A stretch of 33,911 nucleotides of DNA from Clostridia bacterium (GCA_017961575.1 JAGCXA010000020.1:1-33911), one strand, 5' to 3'. Positions 1 to 8,047 are shown, counted from the stretch's first letter. The notes: generated by a model not told the origin, from the letters alone. Numbers and translations are program-made.

Positions 1-64
1 CGGCGAAGACGAGAACGAAGGTGCCGATACACTCGGCAAGCGCCTTTTTGAGCAGGGTGTTCAT
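1..64 (-). CDS. Aquaporin/glycerol facilitator (MIP family), 5' end only
   Basis: Only the first 21 codons lie in the window; the gene continues past position 1. The visible protein starts MNTLLKKALAECIGTFVLVF. The A-E-x-x-G-T-F stretch is the hallmark of the first membrane helix of major intrinsic proteins, which pass water, glycerol or other small neutral solutes. The ATG at 62-64 is preceded by a GGAGG about 12 bases upstream and by a strong promoter at 148-176. Water and glycerol specificity cannot be judged from this fragment, because the NPA loops and selectivity filter lie outside the window. Confidence 0.7.
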   Translation of the reverse strand, partial: MNTLLKKALAECIGTFVLVFA

Positions 65-147
65 ACTTTTCTTTTTCCTCCCGGTTTTTTGATCCCCTGT
101 CGGGGTCGGTTTTTCGGACGGGCGTAGTTTCACCCGTCTTCTCTTGT

Positions 148-176
148 ATCATACACCTTTTTGGAAAAAATGTCAA
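148..176 (-). promoter_or_regulatory. Sigma-A promoter of the aquaporin-family gene
   Basis: On the minus strand TTGACA (171-176) and TATGAT (148-153) are separated by 17 bp. The expected start near 141 gives a leader of about 77 nt that contains a GACGGG/CCCGTC hairpin before the ribosome binding site. Confidence 0.75.
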
Positions 177-180
177 CCGT

Positions 181-298
181 CTGGGAAAAGCTTTAACGGA
201 CAACAAATTGATTCGTTCTTTTTTCGGTCTGTGCCGCATAGGGGTTCCCCGACGCGAACCGGAGAGCGTTGGGGGTTCGCGTGTATCCGCGCGTCGTC
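181..298 (-). repeat. Truncated second copy of the 3'-end repeat element
   Basis: Directly distal to the full copy at 299-573, and in the same orientation, the proximal part of the element recurs. The opening block GACGACGCGCGGA (minus strand, 286-298) is followed, after about 50 unrelated bases, by GCGGCACAGACCGAAAAA and then GTCCGTTAAAGC. The terminator stem and the two distal stems are missing; the aquaporin promoter begins instead. The 50-base insertion can fold as GCGAACC pairing with GGTTCGC. Confidence 0.6.
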
Positions 299-573
299 CT
301 TCAATCCAACCGCGCCAGCCTTGTTATCAGGCGCGCGGGGGTGAGTGCAGAATCCCCGTTCTCGACCCGAAGGCGTATATATATACGTCGAGAGGGAGAG
401 AACGGGGAGAGAAAAACGAATTTGAACAAAAGGAGAAACCCGTTCGCAAAATGCGAACGGGTTTCAACCTTGCATTGCGTTTAACACCGTGGGAAAGCGG
501 CACAAGGCAGAAAGCCTTAACGATCTAAACAAACCGTTCGTTTTTCGATCTGCGCCGCCCTCCGCGCGTCGTC
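299..573 (-). repeat. 3'-end repeat element, copy A (behind nifJ)
   Basis: Full copy of a roughly 270-bp element that also occurs at 10889-11154 and 13736-14010. On the minus strand it begins directly after the nifJ stop codon with GACGACGCGCGGA. Then come a conserved block GCGGCGCAGATCGAAAAACG, the segment AAGGTTGAAACCC, stem 1 (436-464, terminator-like), stem 2 (354-407, CCCCGTTCTC pairing with GAGAACGGGG, with an inner CGTATA/TATACG helix), the strictly kept GATTCTGCACTC, and stem 3 (311-335). No reading frame of note is seen in it. Confidence 0.85.
436..464 (-). terminator. Intrinsic terminator of nifJ (stem 1 of repeat copy A)
   Basis: AAACCCGTTCGC pairs with GCGAACGGGTTT around a 5-nt loop. 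On the minus strand it is followed by CTCCTTTTG, a pyrimidine-rich rather than pure U tract. It lies about 110 bases past the nifJ stop codon. Confidence 0.65.
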
Positions 574-3500
574 TTACGAGTAGAAATCTCCAAACTTCTT
601 CAAGCGCTCGTAGCGTGCTTTCGCGTTCTCTTCCGCCTTGGCGAAGAGGTCTTTCGCCCTCTCGGGGAAGGACTGCGCGAGGCGCGCGTACCGGGCTTCG
701 TTCGAGATGAACGCCTGGTAGTCGCCGGTCGGATCCTTGCTGTCGACCGAGAGTTTGTTATGCTCGAGGGTCGGGTTGTACCGGAACATATTCCAGTAGC
801 CCGCCTCGACCGCGCGCTTCATCTCCTGCTGGCAGTTCTGCATACCGCCCTTCTTGATGCCGTGCATCTCGCAGGGAGCGTAGCCGATGATGAGCGACGG
901 TCCGTGATACGCCTCCGCCTCGGTCAGGGCTTTGAGCAGCTGGTTCATATCGGCGCCCATCGCGACCTGCGCGACGTAGACGTAGCCGTAGGACATCGCG
1001 ATCTCGGCGAGGTTCTTCTTGCCGATCGCCTTACCGGCGGCGGCAAACTGCGCGACCTGTCCGATGTTGGACGCCTTGGACGCCTGTCCTCCGGTGTTGG
1101 AGTAGACCTCGGTGTCGAAGACCATCACGTTGACGTCCTCGCCCGACGCGAGCACGTGGTCGAGCCCGCCGAAGCCGATGTCGTAAGCCCAGCCGTCGCC
1201 GCCGAAGATCCAGACCGACTTCTTCGACAGATAGTCCTTTTCAAGCAGGATCTTCTTCGCGAGGTCGCAGCCGCACTTTTCGAGCGCGGCGACCAGTTTC
1301 TCGGTCGCGGGGGTGTTCGCGGCGCCGTCCTCGAAGGTGTCGAGGTAGCCGGCGCAAGCCGCCTTGATCTCTTCGCTGTCGGACTTCGCGGCGAGTTCCT
1401 CGACGTAGTTCTTCAACTTCGCGCGGATCGTCTTCTGTCCGAGGGCGAGTCCGAGACCGTGCTCGGCGTTGTCTTCAAAGAGCGAGTTCGCCCAAGCCGG
1501 ACCCTTGCCGGTCTCGCGGTTGACGGTGTACGGGGTCGCGGGAGCCGAGCCGCCCCAGATCGAGGAGCACCCGGTCGCGTTCGAGATATACATCCGTTCG
1601 CCGAAGAGTTGGGTGATGAGACGCGCGTAGGAGGTCTCGGCGCATCCGGCGCAGGAGCCCGAGAACTCAAGCAGCGGCTGCTTGAACTGGCTTCCCTTGA
1701 CGGTCGGAGCGATCAGTTCGGGTTTCTCCGAAACGTTCGCCACGGCGTAGTTGAACGCCGCCTGCTGATCGAGCTGGCTCTCCTGGGTCGTCATCGTGAT
1801 CGCGTAGTCGGCGGGGTTCGCCTTCACGCCGGCGGCAGCCGCCTTCTTGTCGGCGCCCTGGTTGACCGGGCACGCCTTCACGCAGAGGGTGCATCCCATA
1901 CAATCGAGCGGCGAGATCGCGACGGTGAACTTGTAATCGGTCTTGGCGACCGGCTTCGACGAGAACTTGGTGACCTTCGGCGCGGCTTTCGCTTCCTTCT
2001 CGGTCATCGCGAACGGACGGATGGTCGCGTGCGGGCAGACGAAGGAACAGTTGTTGCACTGAATGCACTTCTCGGGGTTCCACTGCGGCACGTACACGGC
2101 AACGCCGCGCTTCTCAAACGCCGCGGCGCCCTGCGGAAGGGTACCGTCGACGTAGGGGGTGAACGCCGAAACGGGCAGACTGTCGCCGTCCATCTTACCG
2201 ACGGGGGTAACGATCTTGTTGACGAACTCGGCGAGTTCGGCACGGTCGGACTTGACGGGTTTCTCCGCCTTATCCTTGCCCGCGTTCTTCCACGCCTCGG
2301 GGATCTTCACTTCGACCAGCGCCCCGGCGCCGCGTTCGATCGCCTTGTGGTTCTGCGCGACGACGTCCTCGCCGAACTTGGAGTAGGACTTGGTCGCCAT
2401 GTACTTCATGTAGTTGATCGCGTCCTCGGTGGGCAGGATCTTCGCGAGCGCGAAGAACGCCGATTGCAGGACCGTGTTCTTCACCTTCGCGTTCCCGACC
2501 TCTTTCGCGGCGATCGCGGTCGCGTTGATGATGTAGAACTTCACGCCGTTGTTCGCGATGTAGGACTTGACCGAGTTCGGCAGATGACGGTCGAGATCCG
2601 CCTCGTCCCACTGGCAGTCGAGCAGGAAGGTTCCGCCCGGCTTGACGTCCTGCACGATCTTATATCCTTTGAGGATATACGCCACGTTGTGGCAGGCGAC
2701 GAAGTTCGCCTTCGTGATGTAGTAGGGCGCCTTGATCGGCTTGTCGCCGAAACGCAGGTGCGAAATCGTGATACCGCCCGTCTTCTTCGAGTCGTACTGG
2801 AAGTACGCCTGAATGAACTTGTCGGTGTGGTCGCCGATGATCTTGATCGAGTTCTTGTTCGCGCCGACGGTTCCGTCGCCGCCGAGCCCCCAGAACTTGC
2901 AGGCGATGGTCCCTGCGGGAGCGGTGTCGGGAGCAACCTTCTCGGGAAGCGAGAGTCCGGTCACGTCGTCCTTGATCCCGATGGTGAAGTTGTGCTTCGG
3001 TTCTCTCTTTTTCAGGTTGGCGTAGACCGCGAAGATCGACGCCGGGGTCGTATCCTTCGAGCCGAGGCCGTAGCGTCCGCCGACGACCTTCGCCTTCACG
3101 CCGGTTTGCGCCAGCGCGGCGACGACGTCGAGGTAGAGCGGCTCGCCGAGCGCGCCGGCTTCCTTGGTTCTGTCGAGGACCGCGATCTTCTTCGCGGTCG
3201 CGGGGATCGCCTCCGCGAGTTTCGCGGCGACGAACGGACGGTAGAGACGGACTTTGATAAGACCGACCTTCTCGCCGGCGGCGAGCATGTAGTCGATGAC
3301 CTCTTCCGCGACGTCGCAGACCGAGCCCATCGCGATGATCACGCGGTCGGCGTCGGGCGCGCCGTAGTAGTTGAAGAGTTTGTAGTCGGTGCCGAGTTTG
3401 GCGTTGACCTTGCCCATGTACTCCTCGACGATCTCGGGCAGCGCGTCGTAGTACGGGTTGCACGCCTCGCGGTGCTGGAAGAAGATGTCGCCGTTCTCAG

Positions 3501-4182
3501 CCGAGCCGCGCAGCACGGGATGCTCGGGGTTGATCGAACGGTCGCGGAACGCCTTGATCGCGTCCCAGTCGACCATCTCGGCGAGATCCTTGTAGTCCCA
3601 CGCCTCGATCTTCTGGATCTCGTGCGAGGTACGGAAACCGTCGAAGAAGTTGATGAACGGAACTCTGCCCTTGATGGTCGCGAGATGCGCGACGGCGCCG
3701 AGGTCCATGATCTCCTGCTGGTTGGATTCCGCGAGCATCGCGAACCCGGTCTGACGGCAGGCGTAGACGTCCGAGTGATCGCCGAAGATGTTCAGCGCGT
3801 GCGACGCGACGCAGCGAGCCGAGACGTGGATCACGCAGGGGAGCAGTTCGCCCGCGATCTTATACATGTTGGGGATCATCAGAAGAAGCCCCTGAGACGC
3901 GGTGTAGGTCGTGGTCAGCGCGCCCGCGGCAAGCGAGCCGTGCACGGCGCCCGCGGCACCCGCCTCCGACTGCATCTCCATAACCTTGACTTTCTCTCCG
4001 AAGATGTTTCTTGCGGGGCCGCCGAGAATGTTCTTATCGGTCGCGCTCCAGGTGTCGGTCACTTCTGCCATAGGGCTGGAAGGAGTGATCGGGTAGATGG
4101 CAGCGACCTCGGTGAACGCATACGAAACGTGCGCCGCGGCGGTGTTGCCGTCCATGGAAATCTTTTTTCTTTCGATCGCCAT
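574..4182 (-). CDS. nifJ: Pyruvate:ferredoxin (flavodoxin) oxidoreductase
   Basis: Single-chain PFOR of 1202 residues, close to the family's usual length of about 1170-1200. It oxidatively decarboxylates pyruvate to acetyl-CoA and CO2 and passes electrons to ferredoxin or flavodoxin in the cytoplasm. Domain order is complete. The N-terminal pyruvate-binding domain contains YPITPSSPMAE. Two 4Fe-4S motifs follow, CIQCNNCSFVCP (about 706-717) and CMGCTLCVKACP (about 761-772). Near residues 840-870 is the cluster-proximal and TPP region SCAGCAETSYARL. The TPP motif GGDGWAYDIG followed by NTGGQ lies near 995-1030. The ATG at 4182 has GGAGGA upstream and a good promoter at 4243-4271. It is monocistronic and ends directly at a repeat element that supplies a terminator. 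It points to a strict fermentative anaerobe. Confidence 0.97.
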   Translation of the reverse strand: MAIERKKISMDGNTAAAHVSYAFTEVAAIYPITPSSPMAEVTDTWSATDKNILGGPARNIFGEKVKVMEMQSEAGAAGAVHGSLAAGALTTTYTASQGLLLMIPNMYKIAGELLPCVIHVSARCVASHALNIFGDHSDVYACRQTGFAMLAESNQQEIMDLGAVAHLATIKGRVPFINFFDGFRTSHEIQKIEAWDYKDLAEMVDWDAIKAFRDRSINPEHPVLRGSAENGDIFFQHREACNPYYDALPEIVEEYMGKVNAKLGTDYKLFNYYGAPDADRVIIAMGSVCDVAEEVIDYMLAAGEKVGLIKVRLYRPFVAAKLAEAIPATAKKIAVLDRTKEAGALGEPLYLDVVAALAQTGVKAKVVGGRYGLGSKDTTPASIFAVYANLKKREPKHNFTIGIKDDVTGLSLPEKVAPDTAPAGTIACKFWGLGGDGTVGANKNSIKIIGDHTDKFIQAYFQYDSKKTGGITISHLRFGDKPIKAPYYITKANFVACHNVAYILKGYKIVQDVKPGGTFLLDCQWDEADLDRHLPNSVKSYIANNGVKFYIINATAIAAKEVGNAKVKNTVLQSAFFALAKILPTEDAINYMKYMATKSYSKFGEDVVAQNHKAIERGAGALVEVKIPEAWKNAGKDKAEKPVKSDRAELAEFVNKIVTPVGKMDGDSLPVSAFTPYVDGTLPQGAAAFEKRGVAVYVPQWNPEKCIQCNNCSFVCPHATIRPFAMTEKEAKAAPKVTKFSSKPVAKTDYKFTVAISPLDCMGCTLCVKACPVNQGADKKAAAAGVKANPADYAITMTTQESQLDQQAAFNYAVANVSEKPELIAPTVKGSQFKQPLLEFSGSCAGCAETSYARLITQLFGERMYISNATGCSSIWGGSAPATPYTVNRETGKGPAWANSLFEDNAEHGLGLALGQKTIRAKLKNYVEELAAKSDSEEIKAACAGYLDTFEDGAANTPATEKLVAALEKCGCDLAKKILLEKDYLSKKSVWIFGGDGWAYDIGFGGLDHVLASGEDVNVMVFDTEVYSNTGGQASKASNIGQVAQFAAAGKAIGKKNLAEIAMSYGYVYVAQVAMGADMNQLLKALTEAEAYHGPSLIIGYAPCEMHGIKKGGMQNCQQEMKRAVEAGYWNMFRYNPTLEHNKLSVDSKDPTGDYQAFISNEARYARLAQSFPERAKDLFAKAEENAKARYERLKKFGDFYS

Positions 4183-4242
4183 TTTTCTTCCTCCGTTTAT
4201 TATTTATCAATCTGAATAGGATCACAAAATAATCCAGATAGC

Positions 4243-4271
4243 ATTATAACACACCCGTCCCGAAAAGTAAA
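4243..4271 (-). promoter_or_regulatory. Sigma-A promoter of nifJ
   Basis: On the minus strand TTTACT (4266-4271) and TATAAT (4243-4248) are 17 bp apart, giving a leader of about 55 nt. One TTGTGA half-site occurs in the leader, without the second half expected of a Rex operator. Confidence 0.7.
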
Positions 4272-4334
4272 GAGGTTTTTCTTCCCTTTTCCCAAAAAAT
4301 TGCGCGCGTGTGCGCGCGTGTTTTCCCTTTTCTC

Positions 4335-4364
4335 TTGACAAACCGAAAGCGACAAATGTATAAT
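4335..4364 (+). promoter_or_regulatory. Sigma-A promoter of the aminotransferase-trpS pair
   Basis: TTGACA (4335-4340) and TATAAT (4359-4364) with an 18-bp spacer, about 60 bases before the aminotransferase start. No T-box or other tRNA-sensing leader fits in the remaining space. Confidence 0.8.
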
Positions 4365-4423
4365 AACCATATATATAAAGAACGCACCGCGGAAAACCTC
4401 CGCGGGAACCGAAAGGTAAAACT

Positions 4424-5617
4424 ATGGACTACCGCTTCTCCTCTTCGTTTGCGAACCTCGCGCCGTCGGCGATCCGCGAGATCCTGAAAAACGCGGGCGA
4501 TCCCTCGGTGATCGCCTTCGCCGCCGGGAACCCGAACGCCGCCTCCTTCCCGCTGCACGACATCCGGCGTCTCGTCTCGGACATCCTCGAAACGAAGGGT
4601 CCCGCCGCCCTGCAATACGGAACGACCGAGGGCTACACCCCTCTCCGCGAATCCGTCGCGAAACGGCAGAAAGAGCGCTTTTCGGTCGGACGCGATTTTG
4701 ACGACGTGCTGATTACCTCGGGCGGTCAGCAGGCGCTGGAACTCGCCTGCCGGGTGTTCTGCGATCCCGGCGACGCCGTGATCTGCGAGGATCCGAGTTT
4801 CATCGGCGCGCTGAACGCCTTTCGCGGCGTGGGCGCCCGCGTGGTGGGCGTCCCGTTGGAGTCCGATGGCATGAACGTCGAAGCGCTGGAAGAGAAACTG
4901 AAACGCGAGCCGAACGCCCGCCTGATCTACGTCATCTCGAACTTCCAGAACCCGGCGGGCGTCACCACCTCTCTTGCCAAACGCAAAGAGATCTACCGCC
5001 TTGCCAAACGGTACGGCGTGATGATCCTCGAAGACAACCCCTACGGCGAACTCCGCTTCTCGGGCGAGGATATTCCGACGATCAAGAGTATGGACGACGA
5101 CGGGATCGTGATCTACGCCTCCTCCTTCTCGAAGATCCTCTCGTCCGGGATGCGGGTCGGGTTCGCCGTCGCGCCGAAGTCCGTCGTCGCGAAGATGACG
5201 GTCTGCAAGCAGACCGAGGACGTGCATACCAACCTGCTCTTCCAGATGCTCTGCCACCGTTTTATGACCGAGTGCGATTTCGACGCACACGTGCAGTCGA
5301 TCCGCGACCTCTACCGCCGGAAGTGCGGGATTATGCTGAACGCGATGGAGCGGAACTTCCCCGCCGACGTCTCCTTCACGCGCCCGGAGGGCGGGCTTTT
5401 CGTCTGGTGCACCCTGCCCGAAAAGGTGGATCTTCTGACCTTCGTGAAGCGGGCGATGGAACGGAAGGTCGCCGTCGTGCCCGGCACGGCGTTCGCGACC
5501 GATTCAGAGAAATATACCGCGCATTCCTTCCGCGTGACCTACGCCACCCCGACCGACGAACAGCTTGCCGAGGGGGTCGCGATCCTCGGGGAACTCGTGC
5601 GCGAGATGACGAAATGA
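4424..5617 (+). CDS. PLP-dependent aminotransferase, fold type I (MocR/2-aminoadipate aminotransferase-like)
   Basis: A 397-residue class I/II aminotransferase, probably cytoplasmic. It shows the family landmarks in order: AAGNPNAASFP near the N-terminus, SGGQQALELACR (cofactor-phosphate region), the NFQNPAGVTTS stretch, EDNPYGELRFSG, the PLP-binding lysine in SSFSKILSSGMRVGF (K237), and a C-terminal arginine region FRVTYATP. The pattern is that of the LysN/ARO8-like branch, which covers 2-aminoadipate, aromatic and branched-chain substrates. There is no helix-turn-helix domain, so it is an enzyme and not a MocR regulator. It lies 16 bases before trpS and shares its promoter, so an aromatic amino acid role is possible but only inferred. 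Confidence 0.9.
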   Translation: MDYRFSSSFANLAPSAIREILKNAGDPSVIAFAAGNPNAASFPLHDIRRLVSDILETKGPAALQYGTTEGYTPLRESVAKRQKERFSVGRDFDDVLITSGGQQALELACRVFCDPGDAVICEDPSFIGALNAFRGVGARVVGVPLESDGMNVEALEEKLKREPNARLIYVISNFQNPAGVTTSLAKRKEIYRLAKRYGVMILEDNPYGELRFSGEDIPTIKSMDDDGIVIYASSFSKILSSGMRVGFAVAPKSVVAKMTVCKQTEDVHTNLLFQMLCHRFMTECDFDAHVQSIRDLYRRKCGIMLNAMERNFPADVSFTRPEGGLFVWCTLPEKVDLLTFVKRAMERKVAVVPGTAFATDSEKYTAHSFRVTYATPTDEQLAEGVAILGELVREMTK

Positions 5618-5633
5618 GATTTGGAGAACTGAC

Positions 5634-6629
5634 ATGATCGGAGAACAGAAAACGGTTTTATCCGGGGTGCAGCCCTCGGGCAACCTGACGATCGGGAACT
5701 ACCTAGGGGCGATCAAGAATTTCTCGGCGTTCTCGGGCGAATACAAGCCCTTTTACTGCGTCGTCGACCTGCACGCGATCACCGTGCGGCAGGTCCCGGC
5801 GGAATTGCGCCGCCGCACCTACGAGACGCTGGCGCTTTATATCGCGTCGGGGCTGGATCCCGAAAAGAACGTCCTGTTCGTGCAGTCGCACGTTCCGGCG
5901 CACGCCGAACTCGGCTGGATCCTCGATTGCTACACGATGTTCGGGGAACTGTCCCGGATGACGCAGTTCAAGGACAAGAGCGCGAAGCACGCCGACAACA
6001 TCAACGCCGGGCTCTTCACCTATCCGACGCTGATGGCGGCGGATATTCTGCTCTACCAAGCCGATCTCGTGCCGATCGGCGCCGATCAGAAACAGCACCT
6101 CGAACTGACCCGGAACGTCGCCGAGCGCTTCAATCAGGCGTACGGCGAGACCTTCACGGTGCCGGAGCCCTACATTCCCAAATCGGGCATGAAGATCATG
6201 TCGCTGCAGGAGCCGACCCTCAAAATGTCGAAGTCGGATCCCAACCCGAACGCCGTCGTCCGCATCCTCGATCCGCGCGACGAGATCTTGCGCAAGTTCA
6301 AGCGCGCCGTCACCGATTCGGGCGCGGAGGTGCGGTTTTCCGAGGAGAAACCCGGCGTCTCGAACCTGATGACGATTTACTCCTGCTTCACGGGCAAGAG
6401 TTTTGCCGAGATCGAAGCCGAGTTTGCCGGTAAGGGTTACGGCGACTTCAAAGCCGCCGTCGGCGAGGTCACAGCCGACGCGCTTCTCCCCGTGCAAACC
6501 GAGTTCGCCCGTCTGATGGGCGATAAAGCGTACCTTGAAGGCGTGATGAAGTCCGGCGCCGAGCAGGCGTCGTATTACGCGAGAAAAACGCTGTCGAAAG
6601 TACGCAGAAAAATCGGATTTGTAAATTAA
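5634..6629 (+). CDS. trpS: Tryptophanyl-tRNA synthetase
   Basis: A class I aminoacyl-tRNA synthetase of 331 residues, the normal length for bacterial TrpRS. It charges tRNA-Trp with tryptophan. The HIGH-type signature appears as PSGNLTIGNY (14-23) and the KMSKS loop as KMSKSDPN (starting at K197). GADQKQHLELTRN between them is also typical. The ATG at 5634 has TTTGGAGA upstream, 16 bases after the aminotransferase stop, so the two are cotranscribed. Unlike many Firmicutes trpS genes it has no T-box directly ahead. Its stop codon is followed by a short piece resembling the start of the 3'-end repeat (GGACGACGCGCG) and then by a mini-hairpin array. Confidence 0.96.
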   Translation: MIGEQKTVLSGVQPSGNLTIGNYLGAIKNFSAFSGEYKPFYCVVDLHAITVRQVPAELRRRTYETLALYIASGLDPEKNVLFVQSHVPAHAELGWILDCYTMFGELSRMTQFKDKSAKHADNINAGLFTYPTLMAADILLYQADLVPIGADQKQHLELTRNVAERFNQAYGETFTVPEPYIPKSGMKIMSLQEPTLKMSKSDPNPNAVVRILDPRDEILRKFKRAVTDSGAEVRFSEEKPGVSNLMTIYSCFTGKSFAEIEAEFAGKGYGDFKAAVGEVTADALLPVQTEFARLMGDKAYLEGVMKSGAEQASYYARKTLSKVRRKIGFVN

Positions 6630-6637
6630 GGACGACG

Positions 6638-6662
6638 CGCGCTTTCTTTCGGAGAAAGCGCG
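6638..6662 (+). terminator. Hairpin behind trpS, possible terminator
   Basis: CGCGCTTTCT pairs with AGAAAGCGCG around a TTCGG loop, 8 bases past the trpS stop. No T tract follows, so termination by this hairpin alone is doubtful. It may instead act as a 3'-end stabiliser or belong to the repeat. Confidence 0.4.
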
Positions 6663-6671
6663 GCAACTCAT

Positions 6672-6751
6672 GCAAACGCAGTTTGCAATTCATGCGTGCT
6701 TGCACGCAATTCACGCGCTCATCGAGCGCATGAATTGACGGCAGAGCCGTC
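6672..6751. repeat. Tandem mini-hairpin array, AATTCAT-spacer type
   Basis: Four short perfect hairpins of 6-bp stem and 2-3-base loop follow each other with a period of about 22 bases: GCAAAC/GTTTGC (6672-6686), GCGTGC/GCACGC (6694-6707), GCGCTC/GAGCGC (6715-6729), GACGGC/GCCGTC (6737-6751). The stems differ completely. The spacers are alike: AATTCAT, AATTCAC, ATGAATT, then ATGAAAA. This is neither a CRISPR (stems vary, spacers are constant and tiny) nor a protein gene. Confidence 0.75.
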
Positions 6752-6758
6752 ATGAAAA

Positions 6759-6790
6759 GCCGCGCGGCGGGAACCTTCCCGTCGCGCGGC
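6759..6790 (-). terminator. Terminator of the PHP-domain gene, possibly bidirectional
   Basis: A 15-bp stem with one G-T wobble, GCCGCGCGGCGGGAA pairing with TTCCCGTCGCGCGGC around a CC loop. On the minus strand it is followed by TTTTCATG. It lies 5 bases past the PHP gene stop and also closes the rightward trpS unit. Confidence 0.75.
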
Positions 6791-6795
6791 GTTGT

Positions 6796-7842
6796 TTACT
6801 GATACAGTTCGGGGAAATCACGGAAACGATACGCAGGGGTGTACGCGCGCTTCCCGTCGCGCCCGTTGATCTCCAAACGGAAATAGGAATCCTTCGCGCC
6901 GTAGACCATCTTCGCGCGGTAGTTCTCGCGGTAGATTTTCAGCGGGATGCGCGTGACGAAGACGTCGCCCTCGCGCTCCGGGGTATGGGTCTTCGTCCCG
7001 GGGGCGCGCCAGTCGGAGACGACGCGGATATTGGCGATCTCGTTCGTCTTGACGGTGAGGACCTTGTCCTCGAGCGAGAGTTCGTAGATCTCGGGTCCCG
7101 TCGAGGAATAGAAGTTCCCCGCAAGGAGCGCTTTGATCACGTCGTCGTAGTCGAGCGAATCGGCTTTGACCATCGTCCAGCCGCCGAAGAAGTCGTCCGC
7201 GACGTGGCTGTCGTCGGAGCAGATCGGGAAGACGTCCTTCCCCTGCCGGAGCAGGTCGTCGAAGGGAACCGTCGTGTCGGGCATCCCCTCGCGGACGCAC
7301 CCGGTGTTCCAGACCTCGATCCCCCACAGCCCCTCGAGCCCGGCGTAGTCCGCGTAGTTTTGCAGCGACCAGACGGGGTGGTTATAGGTGACGAAAAAGC
7401 CGTTCTCGTTCGCGATCCGGATCACCTCGTTGATCGAGCGGACCGAATAGCACGCCCAGACGTCGGTCTTCTTCATCTCCTCGGTGACGTACTTCGGCGA
7501 CTCGCCGATATAGACCCGCTTCTCGGAGAAGACGGGCGTCATCGTCGCGTTCCGATCCTTGGCGTAGAAGTTCAGATGATAGGTCTTGTGGTAGCGGTTC
7601 GGCTTGAACAGATACTCGCTGACCTCGATCTCGTGCGAGTTGATCGCGAGAAACTTCTCGTCGGAAAAATCGTTGTGCGGGATGAAAATGTCGTGATCGG
7701 TGAAGGCGAGGATCGAGTAGCCCGCGTCGACGTACTTTTGCTTCACCTCTTCGGGGGTGAAGTCTCCGTCGGAGAGCGTGGTGTGCAGGTGCAGACACGC
7801 CTTGTAAAAGTTGCCGTTCTCGGATATAAGCCAGCGTTTCAT
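6796..7842 (-). CDS. PHP-domain metal-dependent hydrolase
   Basis: A 348-residue protein with an N-terminal PHP (polymerase and histidinol phosphatase) domain. The metal-binding clusters are visible as CLHLHTTLSDGD (17-28), AFTDHD, INSHEIE, an H in NHPVWS, and CSDDSHV near residue 215. Stand-alone PHP proteins of this build are phosphoesterases on small molecules such as nucleotide 3',5'-bisphosphates or histidinol phosphate; the substrate here is unknown. No signal peptide, so cytoplasmic. A C-terminal part of about 100 residues after the PHP core looks like an extra beta domain. ATG at 7842 has CGGAGGA upstream. It is monocistronic, with its own promoter (7879-7907) and terminator. Confidence 0.85.
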   Translation of the reverse strand: MKRWLISENGNFYKACLHLHTTLSDGDFTPEEVKQKYVDAGYSILAFTDHDIFIPHNDFSDEKFLAINSHEIEVSEYLFKPNRYHKTYHLNFYAKDRNATMTPVFSEKRVYIGESPKYVTEEMKKTDVWACYSVRSINEVIRIANENGFFVTYNHPVWSLQNYADYAGLEGLWGIEVWNTGCVREGMPDTTVPFDDLLRQGKDVFPICSDDSHVADDFFGGWTMVKADSLDYDDVIKALLAGNFYSSTGPEIYELSLEDKVLTVKTNEIANIRVVSDWRAPGTKTHTPEREGDVFVTRIPLKIYRENYRAKMVYGAKDSYFRLEINGRDGKRAYTPAYRFRDFPELYQ

Positions 7843-7878
7843 ATAAGTCCTCCGAACTCAATTGATGGATCGAACTCC

Positions 7879-7907
7879 ATTATACCCCCTTGTCGCCCGT
7901 CCGTCAA
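7879..7907 (-). promoter_or_regulatory. Sigma-A promoter of the PHP-domain gene
   Basis: On the minus strand TTGACG (7902-7907) and TATAAT (7879-7884), 17 bp apart; leader about 30 nt. Confidence 0.8.
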
Positions 7908-8012
7908 GGGTTTTTCCCGCTTTTCGGACGATTTTTTCGGTCGGGCGCGAACGCGCCGGGCTTTTGCGCGGCGACTTTCCCGCTCCCGTCTCATACCCGT
8001 CGTTGCGGCAAG

Positions 8013-8047
8013 AAAAGAAAGAACCGGGCGCGCCGAAGCGCGCCCGG
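8013..8047 (-). terminator. Terminator of the large modular lipoprotein gene
   Basis: CCGGGCGCGC pairs with GCGCGCCCGG around a TTCG loop (minus-strand reading), followed by TTCTTTCTTTTCTT. It begins about 40 bases past the stop codon. Confidence 0.85.

Noticed and set aside
760-4215. Very long open frame opposite nifJ (others opposite 8089-10488 at 6985-10542 and opposite the rex-tsaD region at 18292-20760)
   Set aside because: High GC with strong third-position bias opens the antisense frame; the proteins are Arg/Asp/Val/Gly-rich without motifs, and the sense genes are clear family members.
4183-4242. Rex operator in the nifJ leader
   Set aside because: Only one half-site (TTGTGA) is present; the inverted second half is missing.
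4365-4423. T-box leader for the aminotransferase-trpS unit
   Set aside because: The leader is under 60 nt and has no terminator or specifier-loop structure.
6672-6751. CRISPR array
   Set aside because: Units are short self-complementary stems of different sequence with 7-9-base constant spacers; no repeats of 24-37 bases and no cas genes.
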